From assembly GCF_018127925.1 (NCBI RefSeq), contig NZ_CP072348.1, positions 751,501-815,500 on the forward strand: a stretch of 64,000 nt of DNA, given 5' to 3'. The position numbers and the translations under genes were made by a program. Positions 9,260 to 16,906 of the stretch are shown in pieces; the first letter of the stretch is position 1; each line of letters begins with the position of its first letter. Origin of the DNA: Prevotella melaninogenica. GTDB taxonomy: Bacteria > Bacteroidota > Bacteroidia > Bacteroidales > Bacteroidaceae. Under the pieces are notes generated by a model. It was not told the origin of the DNA and ran no database searches. It saw only the letters and a program-made list of their open reading frames with translations.

Positions 9260-9718
9260 TTACCCCGCCTCTGGTCCTCCTCCTTCCTTCTCTTTCTTTT
9301 CCTTTTCCTTCTTTTCTTTCTCATCCTTCCACTCCTCCCAGTAGATTGTTTCAGAAACCAACGAACGAGTGGCAACCTTGTTGTTCTGCGTGCGCGATGA
9401 TTCAGGAATAAAGCGAACACGCACACCCTTGATCTGCTTTGCTGTCACTTCTTCAGGCTTCGCGATACCCTTATCGGCGTTGATAGTATAATAAAACGTA
9501 CCTACGCCCTCCAGTTTCACCGTGCGACCCTCGGCCATAAAGGAAGCCATCACACCGCCAAGATCCTTTAACACAGCATACGTGTCACCACGGCTCACCG
9601 TCGAAATCAATGCCAAGCGGTCCGCCACCTGATCTGTTGTTACAGGTTTTCCAACCGTCACTACCTGTGGATACCACAAGCCTGTAATCTTTTTCTTTAC
9701 TTTTTTGAAAAATGCCAT
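9260..9718 (-). CDS. HU/IHF-like DNA-binding protein, copy 1
   Basis: 152 residues starting MAFFKKVKKKITGLWYPQ. The core (TTDQVADRLALISTVSRGD, EGRTVKLEGVGTFYYTI) is an HU-family fold of the larger Bacteroidetes type, a nucleoid or DNA-bending protein rather than the 90-residue housekeeping HU. The C-terminus is a low-complexity Lys/Glu tail ending GGGPEAG. It closely matches 43972-44436. It follows the fimbrillin-like gene 9944-11524, with a 22-bp-period array in the gap. Targets are unknown. Confidence 0.8.
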   Translation of the reverse strand: MAFFKKVKKKITGLWYPQVVTVGKPVTTDQVADRLALISTVSRGDTYAVLKDLGGVMASFMAEGRTVKLEGVGTFYYTINADKGIAKPEEVTAKQIKGVRVRFIPESSRTQNNKVATRSLVSETIYWEEWKDEKEKKEKEKKEKEGGGPEAG

Positions 9719-9772
9719 AATATTAATATTTTAAAGTTGATAAATATAGTTTGTAAATTATTTTCTTAATTA

Positions 9773-9882
9773 AGATAGTCTCACCCCTATTCTCAGGGTA
9801 CCTCGGTATAGGACTAAGGGTATCTCAGTATAGGACCGAGGTACCCTTAGTCCTATACCAAGATAGCCTGTTTTATAACGCA
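9773..9882. repeat. 22-bp-period array C (upstream of HU-like gene)
   Basis: Units of 22 nt start at 9773, 9795, 9817, 9839 and 9861. An 18-bp perfect inverted repeat (around 9804-9821 and 9841-9858; core ggtataggactaagggta) can fold across units. Confidence 0.75.
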
Positions 9883-9943
9883 TTGATAATCAATATATTA
9901 CAAAAGCACATAAACATCCTTATATTTGTAAATATTTTTCGCA

Positions 9944-11524
9944 CTAATTATCACCGAAATCCGAGAATGATTGTCCCCTTAGACCGTAGTAACGGTACTC
10001 ATAGAGTAACTGTATACGATTATAATGAAACAGTAGGTAGTATGAACGCTCGTGGGAAGCTGGATAAGAATTAGACGACCAAAAGTAACCAACCTCACCA
10101 ATACGTTTAAGCCAACCACCAATATATTCACCCAATGTTGGTAGGAAGAAGTAATTGTTTGCATCAGCAGGGGAAATATCAGTTGCAAATCTACCATTGC
10201 TCCCGAGATAGCCCCCAGGTGTTGTGCTTAAATTGGTTACTCCGTCAGCACTATACGCAGTATTATAATGTCCTTCTGCTTGTAATACCGACTTTTTCTT
10301 AAACCAAACACCACTCTTATATAAGCGACCCATTGATGTCCATAGTTCATCACTATCCCAACAAGGGTCACCATATACGACATACCAACTTAACTCATTA
10401 GCATTAGGAATAGTTTTAAAGTAAGTAGTCTGAGCGTCAGGACAAGGATGAAGTGTATTAGCCCAACGAGGTTCTGTCATGTAATAAGGCTCACCACCAC
10501 CATACTGATCTTTAACTGTTGCCTGACTACCACCCTTATTCCATTCATGACCATACCAGTATTGCTTCTGGGCATCCCACATATAGTAATGATCGCCATC
10601 GTAATCACGTATATTAAGATTGGCTTTCATATCGTAGTAAGTGTTCTTAGCATAAGTGAAAGAACCTATATTCTTAGTGATTGTTCCCTCCACGTTAGTT
10701 CCGAAATCCTTTACCCAATAACGTATTTTTAATGAATGTGTACCTGGCTTGATAATCATATAAGCTCCGTTTGTTGCTAGGCTGGCAGAGGTATTGGTCA
10801 ATGGGAAGCCATTAGGATTACTACTACTACTCCAGCCACCTGTCGTCAAGACTATATTCTTACCCGTACCTGTACCAGTCAGCTCACCAGTTGACGGATC
10901 AAGCGTATAAGTATGAGTGATGTCATTATCAGAAATTACTTCAATTTTTCTTAGATAGCAGCTATTCAACACGGTATTACTTGTGTAAGGCTGGAAAACA
11001 AGATAGGCTGCCTGATGATCGAGACGAAAATTAAAGACACTGCCTCCTACAGTACCTGATGCATCGGCTGTACCGCAGTCACCAGATACACCAAAGTGAG
11101 TGGTGATATTTGGTGCTGTTTGTGTCTGAGTAGCTGGGATGTTTACCTGGTTATTACTACCATTCCTACCTGGATAATAAACCTTATAGGTAGCACTGTT
11201 ATTAAACTTACCTGGCACCTTGAATTGGAACGAAGCAACCTTGGAGGTTGGGGCATTACTACTCTTCCGCCATGTACCGTCATCATCCTTTACATAAATA
11301 TAGTCTCCAGCCTCCCAATAGAAATCACCACTGGTGTAGTCCATTGAAGTGCGGGTCTTAGCCTCATCACCTGCAATGAACGTAGTGAGGTTCTTGTCAT
11401 TCTCGTTGCCTGTACTTGGTGTCTTTTGCGCAATATCTTCATTAGCGCACGATGAAAACGCCAAAACGAGTCCGCAGAAAGCTGCAAACGATAGCAAGCG
11501 CGGCTTTAATAATTTCTTTTTCAT
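9944..11524 (-). CDS. Fimbrillin-like surface lipoprotein, copy 1
   Basis: 526 residues with a lipoprotein signal (LAFSSC, Cys 26). The N-terminal half is fimbrillin/Mfa-like beta sandwich (ARTR-type segment AKTRTSMDY, YIYVKDDDGTW). The C-terminal half from about residue 320 (DYDGDHYYMWDAQKQYWYG, IPNANELSWY, YFFLPTLGEY, GYFWSSN) resembles the C-type-lectin-like fold of Fib_succ_major/FGE-type proteins. It is paralogous to 42015-43640, with the same order of neighbours. Probably an exported adhesin or pilus-tip component; the ligand is unknown. It lies downstream of leader copy 2 and the small protein at 11571. Confidence 0.75.
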   Translation of the reverse strand: MKKKLLKPRLLSFAAFCGLVLAFSSCANEDIAQKTPSTGNENDKNLTTFIAGDEAKTRTSMDYTSGDFYWEAGDYIYVKDDDGTWRKSSNAPTSKVASFQFKVPGKFNNSATYKVYYPGRNGSNNQVNIPATQTQTAPNITTHFGVSGDCGTADASGTVGGSVFNFRLDHQAAYLVFQPYTSNTVLNSCYLRKIEVISDNDITHTYTLDPSTGELTGTGTGKNIVLTTGGWSSSSNPNGFPLTNTSASLATNGAYMIIKPGTHSLKIRYWVKDFGTNVEGTITKNIGSFTYAKNTYYDMKANLNIRDYDGDHYYMWDAQKQYWYGHEWNKGGSQATVKDQYGGGEPYYMTEPRWANTLHPCPDAQTTYFKTIPNANELSWYVVYGDPCWDSDELWTSMGRLYKSGVWFKKKSVLQAEGHYNTAYSADGVTNLSTTPGGYLGSNGRFATDISPADANNYFFLPTLGEYIGGWLKRIGEVGYFWSSNSYPASHERSYYLLFHYNRIQLLYEYRYYGLRGQSFSDFGDN

Positions 11525-11570
11525 TGTCTGTTTCTTCTTTGTGATTCTAATTTTGTTTAATAACTCTCAT

Positions 11571-11780
11571 TTAGTCTTCCCATGATGAAGAAGTTCGTTT
11601 ACTGCTTTCTTCTAAATCTTCCCATGAGGCTACAGCTTTAGCACTTGAAGGACCCGAAGCGTGATGTCCTGGATTGTGCTGGCTAGGGAAAGAGGTAGCC
11701 ATAAGGTTAGTTTCTTCATTCATGTGTGCTATCTGGCACTGTGGCGCAAGATAGACTTTTCTTTCTTTTGTTTTCATCAT
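11571..11780 (-). CDS. Small cysteine-containing, acidic-tailed protein, copy 2
   Basis: 69 residues starting MMKTKERKVYLAPQC; the second Met may be the true start. It shares the Tyr-Leu-x-Pro-Gln-Cys pattern and an acidic Ser/Glu/Asp-rich C-terminus (SSSWED) with 41784-41990. It precedes the fimbrillin-like gene by 46 nt, and no promoter is seen in the gap, so the two are probably co-transcribed. Function is unknown. Confidence 0.65.
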   Translation of the reverse strand: MMKTKERKVYLAPQCQIAHMNEETNLMATSFPSQHNPGHHASGPSSAKAVASWEDLEESSKRTSSSWED

Positions 11781-12040
11781 CTTTTTGATTTGATTAAAAT
11801 AGTTATTATCTACTCTCTATTATGTGGCTTCGTTGCTCACCTTTTATTATATACATCCTAATAACTCTCCTAACCGCTTGCCCTCTCCCTCTCTACAGGC
11901 AGATAGCGTGTTACTGCTACCTGCCCGAGAAATCAACGAGAGAAAACAAAATATTATGAGAGAATTACAATTATCTGTTACGGTAAAATCAGTGGTTAGG
12001 GTTTCCTTATTCTGCTCTTTAGACAGTTCGGAAACAAGCA

Positions 12041-12080
12041 CAAAAAATAACAAAGGAAACTTACGAAAAGTCCTTTGTTT
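12041..12080 (-). terminator. Attenuator-like hairpin of leader copy 2
   Basis: 9-bp stem (12049-12057 with 12071-12079) followed on the minus strand by a T-run (12042-12048). Same stem sequence as copy 1. Confidence 0.7.
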
Positions 12081-12150
12081 ACTCGTTTGCACGCGATTCG
12101 CCTCGCGCGCGTATGCGTGAAAGAAAATAAAAGTAGTTACACCTGCTCTA

Positions 12151-12378
<228 letters not shown>

Positions 12379-12417
12379 TTTGTTATTATTATGCGTTAAT
12401 TTTCGTTTAACTGGGCG

Positions 12418-12425
12418 CAAAGGTA
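12418..12425 (-). promoter_or_regulatory. Promoter of leader copy 2
   Basis: Minus-strand TACCTTTG followed by cgcccagtt, with TTG about 21 nt upstream. The upstream stretch attattccaatattt is shared with copy 1. Confidence 0.75.
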
Positions 12426-12589
12426 ATAATAAATATTGGAATAATGCAAGAATAAAAGAATGAAATATTAAAATAAGAGGAAAATTAAAGAATAATATAT
12501 GGAAAGAATCAAGAACAAGATTAGATAACGAGATCTATAGAAAACGAGAATATAATTTTGAACTTATATAATAAAATACTACCTTTGCA

Positions 12590-12597
12590 TCATTAAC
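12590..12597 (+). promoter_or_regulatory. Promoter of the porin gene
   Basis: TACCTTTG -7 box 50 nt before the ATG of the porin; no clear TTG at the -33 spacing. Confidence 0.6.
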
Positions 12598-12646
12598 AGC
12601 CGAGTTATAAACCTAAAATATTATCATTACCTAAATTCATAGAGTT

Positions 12647-13774
12647 ATGAGAAAAACAATTATCCTATCAGCAATGATGCTATGCTCACTTCTCGGTAAA
12701 GCACAGGAAGCACCAAAGTGGATTAATAACGTGAAATTGTCTGGCTTCGGTATCGTTCAGTACCAATACAATGGTATGAACAACAACAAGTCAAACAGTT
12801 TCAACCTCCGCTTAGGCCGTGTATCACTTGATGGTCGTATCCTTGAAGATTGGGCTTGGAAAGCACAGTTACAGTTCAACGGAAACACATCTACATTGGG
12901 CGCATCACCACGATTAGTAGACCTCTTTATTGAATGGCAAAAGTATGATTTCTTCCGTGTTAAAGCAGGACAGTTTAAGAATCCATTCACTTTTGACAAC
13001 CCTATCCATCCTATTGATCAGGGATTTATGAGTGTAGCACAAGGAGTTCAGAAATTAGCAAGTTTCTCTGACCGAGCTGGTGCACATCCATCTAATGGAC
13101 GTGACATTGGTGTACAGATTCAAGGAGATTTCCTAAAGACAGGTGCAGGTAGAAATCTTGTTCACTATCAGGTAGGTGTATTCGACGGTCAAGGTATCAA
13201 CGTAAGAGATGTTGACCAACAGAAGAATATTATTGGTGGCGTATGGGTTATGCCTGTTGAAGGCATGCGCTTAGGCTGGTTCGGATGGACTGGTTCGTAT
13301 GCTCGCAAGGGAACATGGCTTGATGATACTGGTGCAACACAAAAAGGTGTACGCAGTCTGCAACAACGTCGCTATGCCTTCTCTGCAGAATACAAAGTTA
13401 ACGATTGGACCATACGCTCTGAATACGTACACTCTACTGGTAATGCCTTCGCTAAAGCACTGAGCAACACAGATGCTTCGGCAGCTACAGACTGCAGTCT
13501 TAGTGCAGATGGAGACAAAGCTCAGGGTGTTTATGCTTTAGTCATTGCGCCTATCATTCCTAAGAAGCTACATGCCAAGGCACGTTACGATATGTATCAG
13601 CCATCTGATGGTGCTGAAAAGCAGCGTACACAATACGACTTAGGACTTGACTATAAGTTCACCAAAAACCTTGCATTGAGTGGTATTTATTCTTATGTTC
13701 ATGACCGCTCTATGAATAGTACAGGTAAACCAAACTATTCAATGCTTGACTTAGAATTAAGTTTCCGGTTTTAA
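12647..13774 (+). CDS. Outer-membrane porin, phosphate-selective O/P type
   Basis: 375 residues with a signal peptide ending LLGKAQ. The mature part starts APKWINNVKLSGFGIVQYQY and has alternating amphipathic strands with LRLGRVSLDGRI and KAGQFKNPFTFDNP, as in the OprO/OprP porin family, ending in aromatic LELSFRF. It would form an outer-membrane beta barrel; the true solute is not readable. It is a single gene with its own promoter and a strong terminator. Confidence 0.85.
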   Translation: MRKTIILSAMMLCSLLGKAQEAPKWINNVKLSGFGIVQYQYNGMNNNKSNSFNLRLGRVSLDGRILEDWAWKAQLQFNGNTSTLGASPRLVDLFIEWQKYDFFRVKAGQFKNPFTFDNPIHPIDQGFMSVAQGVQKLASFSDRAGAHPSNGRDIGVQIQGDFLKTGAGRNLVHYQVGVFDGQGINVRDVDQQKNIIGGVWVMPVEGMRLGWFGWTGSYARKGTWLDDTGATQKGVRSLQQRRYAFSAEYKVNDWTIRSEYVHSTGNAFAKALSNTDASAATDCSLSADGDKAQGVYALVIAPIIPKKLHAKARYDMYQPSDGAEKQRTQYDLGLDYKFTKNLALSGIYSYVHDRSMNSTGKPNYSMLDLELSFRF

Positions 13775-13797
13775 AATAAAGAAAAATTAAAGAAAAT

Positions 13798-13830
13798 CAC
13801 GGATACATTAGGTTGTATCCGTGTTTTTTT
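13798..13830 (+). terminator. Terminator of the porin gene
   Basis: 9-bp stem cacggatac / gtatccgtg with an 8-nt loop, followed by seven T residues. Confidence 0.9.
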
Positions 13831-13831
13831 A

Positions 13832-13839
13832 TATCTTTG
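13832..13839 (+). promoter_or_regulatory. Promoter of the small membrane protein
   Basis: TATCTTTG -7 box 81 nt before the ATG at 13921, directly after the porin terminator. Confidence 0.65.
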
Positions 13840-13920
13840 CCGATGTTCGAATAAACAGACATTAACAAACGAGGGTTGTATGTATTGCACGATAAAACAT
13901 CCTCGTACAAACTCTAAAAC

Positions 13921-14082
13921 ATGACAAGACATCAGCACATCGACTATCAGACAGGAGGAATCAAACCTCCTTCTTCATCGGCAGCACGCCGTCGTAAGGC
14001 TTTTAATAAGGTAATGAAGATTGTTATGACATTCTTTGCCTTAGCAGTTGTTGGCTTGGCTTACTGGATGTATCACAACTAA
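13921..14082 (+). CDS. Small single-pass membrane protein
   Basis: 53 residues starting MTRHQHIDYQTGG. It has a polar N-terminus, a basic stretch (AARRRKAFNKVMK) and one hydrophobic segment (IVMTFFALAVVGLAYWMY) near the C-terminus. The basic patch before the helix suggests an N-in orientation. A TAnnTTTG promoter in front of it supports a real gene. Function is unknown. Downstream to 14456 there are only a hairpin (about 14122-14149) and a 22-bp-period array. Confidence 0.65.
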   Translation: MTRHQHIDYQTGGIKPPSSSAARRRKAFNKVMKIVMTFFALAVVGLAYWMYHN

Positions 14083-14121
14083 GCCTATTATTTCTTTAAC
14101 GAACAAAAGGTCAAACGTCTA

Positions 14122-14149
14122 CGTCTTATTCAGCTATTTATAGCTGAAT
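14122..14149. terminator. Hairpin after the small membrane protein
   Basis: Stem cttattcagcta / tagctgaataag around 14122-14149, a long A/T-rich stem with a weak T-run; probable terminator. Confidence 0.6.
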
Positions 14150-14314
14150 AAGTCTGAATTTGTAAGTAAAAACAAGTTCGCAACATCTTGGGAATGTTAT
14201 TGTTAAATACCTTTCTTGGTAAACATTTCTTATATAAGATTGTCATTAACATCCTACTAAAGTGTAATTAATGACAATTGGTGTCTTCTATCCCACTTTA
14301 TTTAATGATATCTG

Positions 14315-14402
14315 CAGCCCAACACATATGGTGCGGAGCCCTAACACCATTCGTGCGGAGGGTAAACACAAGTTGTGTTGCAGGCTAACACATCACAAAT
14401 AA
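14315..14402. repeat. 22-bp-period array D
   Basis: Units start at 14315, 14337, 14359 and 14381. The core aacacatatggtgcgg or aacaccattcgtgcgg is related to arrays E, F and I. Confidence 0.8.
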
Positions 14403-14456
14403 AGATCTAATATGACTTCACACACTCTTCTATAAGCGATTATTCAAGTACAAATA

Positions 14457-15521
14457 TTATCTATCTTTGTGAACTATATGAAGATGATAATGAGAACCAT
14501 CATAATCTATTCGCATCATTCTATTATGGAGTTCTTCCCAAGTAGATAAAGACAAGGCAACATGTCCCATCGTGCGTCTCAAGTTAATCTCAACTACAGG
14601 GTGAAGCATAAAACCATCTTCTGCAGCAACAATCATCATATCAACGCCTAAAGGACCACTATAAACACCTCGCAAATGATTGGTTAGCAACTGTTCCAAA
14701 GCTGAAATAACATCATGTAACAGTTCATTCGACACATAAGTAGACAGAGTAGAATGTTTCTCAGCTTCACCTGCAAGGCTATTACCTACATATGCACCGT
14801 TAACAGTATGGAATACTGATAGTCCTGCGTAATGGACTCCATCCGCATCCGCATAAAATTCTACACCAAAATCCTTCACCTTATTGTAATAAGGCTCTAT
14901 CATTATACCGCCTTGCATCTTTATCACATTCTTAGACCAATTAGCCAAGGCAGCATCCAAGATAGTATCAACATAGCGCACTCCTCTCCCACTGCTACTC
15001 CACGGAGCCTTTATCACAGCCTTACCCAAACTCTGAAGAATACTTTCTAACTCTACAATACTATCAACATAGGACGACTTACCAAGTAAAATAGGATGAA
15101 CAAAGCTCTCTTGTAGTTCCTTTAATACAGAAGAAGAGAACTGACGAGTACTAAGTCTTCGTATATTCGCAAGAGCCTCATCATCAGGAAGTATAGATGG
15201 TTTAACACCCATCTGCTCCAACTGAAACTTAATAGAAGAATCCCATCCCCATGGCAAAACCTTATCAATCTGATCTGATAGACGCTCTACACCATTCTTA
15301 TCAACAAAATTCACCTGCTTACCATAACGCTGAAGACGAGACGCATGCTGCTGAGCAGAACATACGTTTTCCACAAGTACATAATCACCTTCTTCTGCCC
15401 ACAGAACAGGTAGGTAATCTAAATCATTGCGAAGCTGCCTACCTGCGTGCGGAGCCGTAAAATACTTGTTATCATAAGCTAACGCTATATCATGTTCGGG
15501 GTTAAATACGTGTAATGTCAT
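14457..15521 (-). CDS. ATP-grasp-like protein of unknown substrate
   Basis: 354 residues. It starts MTLHVFNPEHDIALAYDN and has ATP-grasp features: KAPWSSSGRGVRYV (nucleotide-binding glycine loop, about residue 175) and GPLGVDMMIV with HPVVEINLRRTMGH (metal-binding Asp/Glu/Asn, about residues 295-330). Such enzymes join a carboxylate to an amine or thiol through an acyl phosphate. It stands alone, so the substrate cannot be inferred from neighbours. Cytosolic, no signal peptide. Confidence 0.65.
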   Translation of the reverse strand: MTLHVFNPEHDIALAYDNKYFTAPHAGRQLRNDLDYLPVLWAEEGDYVLVENVCSAQQHASRLQRYGKQVNFVDKNGVERLSDQIDKVLPWGWDSSIKFQLEQMGVKPSILPDDEALANIRRLSTRQFSSSVLKELQESFVHPILLGKSSYVDSIVELESILQSLGKAVIKAPWSSSGRGVRYVDTILDAALANWSKNVIKMQGGIMIEPYYNKVKDFGVEFYADADGVHYAGLSVFHTVNGAYVGNSLAGEAEKHSTLSTYVSNELLHDVISALEQLLTNHLRGVYSGPLGVDMMIVAAEDGFMLHPVVEINLRRTMGHVALSLSTWEELHNRMMRIDYDGSHYHLHIVHKDR

Positions 15522-15634
15522 CGAAATCCTTTGTTAATGCTGTGCAAAGGTACATCAAACCAAATATAACACAAAATAAAAACAAAAAAATCATTTTTTG
15601 CTATCTATAGTTTGCAAATTAAAGAAATTAATAG

Positions 15635-15642
15635 TAACTTTG
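15635..15642 (+). promoter_or_regulatory. Promoter of the AAA-ATPase gene
   Basis: TAACTTTG -7 box 33 nt before the ATG at 15676. It argues against the upstream in-frame start at 15598. Confidence 0.7.
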
Positions 15643-15675
15643 CATGTGGATAATATTATATATAACGGGAACAAG

Positions 15676-16860
15676 ATGGACGCATTCTTTCGCACGCATA
15701 CTTACTTGGTGGAGCATGTAAATGCCCCAGTGCGTCGTCGTCTCATGGATGAGATTAATTGGGACGACCGGCTCATCGGCATCAAGGGTACGCGAGGCGT
15801 AGGTAAAACGACCTTCCTCCTACAATATGCCAAAGAGCGTTACGGCGCTACTGATTGCCAATGCCTTTATGTAAACATGAACAACTTTTACTTCCAAGGC
15901 AGAGGTATAGCAGACTTCGCTGGCGAATTTTATCGTCATGGTGGAAAAGTCTTGTTGATTGACCAAGTATTCAAGCAGCCTGACTGGAGTCATGAACTCC
16001 GTCAATGCTATGACAATTATCCTGAGTTGAAGATAGTTTTCACAGGCTCAAGTGTCATGAGACTGAAAGAAGAAAACCCTGAACTTAATGGCATTGTAAA
16101 GAGCTATAACTTGAGAGGTTTCTCTTTTCGCGAATACTTGAATTTACAAACAAACCAACAGTTTGAGCCTTATACATTAAAGGATATTATAAACAACCAC
16201 GAGGAGATAACAAGACATATTCTCTCAAAGGTTAGCCCGATGAAGTACTTTGCAGACTATATTCACCACGGCTTTTATCCCTTCTTCTTAGAACATCGTA
16301 ACTTCTCAGAGAATCTACTGAAGACGATGAATATGATGACAGAGGTAGATATCCTTCTCATCAAACAAATAGACTTGAAATATCTGACCAAGATTAAAAA
16401 GCTATTTTACCTTCTTGCCTTGGAAGGCCCTAAGGCTCCAAACATCAGCAACCTTGCTAAAGATATCAACACAAGCCGTGCTACGGTAATGAACTATATC
16501 AAAAATCTTGCTGATGCACGACTTATCAACCTTGTATATCCAGTAGGACAAGAGTTTCCGAAAAAGCCAGCAAAGGTTATGTTACAGAACTCTAACTTGA
16601 TATATGCCATCTACCCCATCCAACTTGACGAACAGCAACTCATGGAGACATTCTTTGTAAATGCGTTACAAGAGGTATGCTTGGTAAATGAAGGTAATAA
16701 ACAAGGCACATATATTATCAATCAAAAAGAAAAGTTTAAGGTATGTGATACTGGAAAGACTAAAAAGCGATTTAGCACAGACACAACCTATACTATATAC
16801 AATACTGAGGTGGGAAAAGACAATCAAGTACCACTTTGGCTAATAGGTTTCCTATATTAG
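15676..16860 (+). CDS. AAA-family ATPase with altered Walker B
   Basis: 394 residues starting MDAFFRTHTYLVEH. Walker A is GTRGVGKTTFLLQY (about residue 38). The Walker B position reads VLLIDQVFKQPDW where relatives of the DUF4143-type AAA family usually have Asp-Glu (LIDEIHK-like). Sensor region IVFTGSSVMRL. A winged-helix-like stretch (NISNLAKDINTSRATVMNYI) follows. The C-terminal end lacks an obvious nuclease-type motif. Members of this family are common in Bacteroidales and their role is largely unknown. nifJ follows after 46 nt with no promoter seen, so the two may share a transcript. Confidence 0.75.
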   Translation: MDAFFRTHTYLVEHVNAPVRRRLMDEINWDDRLIGIKGTRGVGKTTFLLQYAKERYGATDCQCLYVNMNNFYFQGRGIADFAGEFYRHGGKVLLIDQVFKQPDWSHELRQCYDNYPELKIVFTGSSVMRLKEENPELNGIVKSYNLRGFSFREYLNLQTNQQFEPYTLKDIINNHEEITRHILSKVSPMKYFADYIHHGFYPFFLEHRNFSENLLKTMNMMTEVDILLIKQIDLKYLTKIKKLFYLLALEGPKAPNISNLAKDINTSRATVMNYIKNLADARLINLVYPVGQEFPKKPAKVMLQNSNLIYAIYPIQLDEQQLMETFFVNALQEVCLVNEGNKQGTYIINQKEKFKVCDTGKTKKRFSTDTTYTIYNTEVGKDNQVPLWLIGFLY

Positions 16861-16906
16861 GCAAGACCAAAAACATTATAACAATATTCATTTAATAAAT
16901 TTCAAA

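Noticed and set aside
9944-11524. Diversity-generating retroelement target
   Set aside because: No reverse transcriptase, template repeat or accessory gene is visible; only the lectin-like fold and variable ends suggest it.
14122-14149. Possible tRNA-like or small RNA stem near 14.1 kb
   Set aside because: Only a single long hairpin is present, with no cloverleaf; more likely a terminator.
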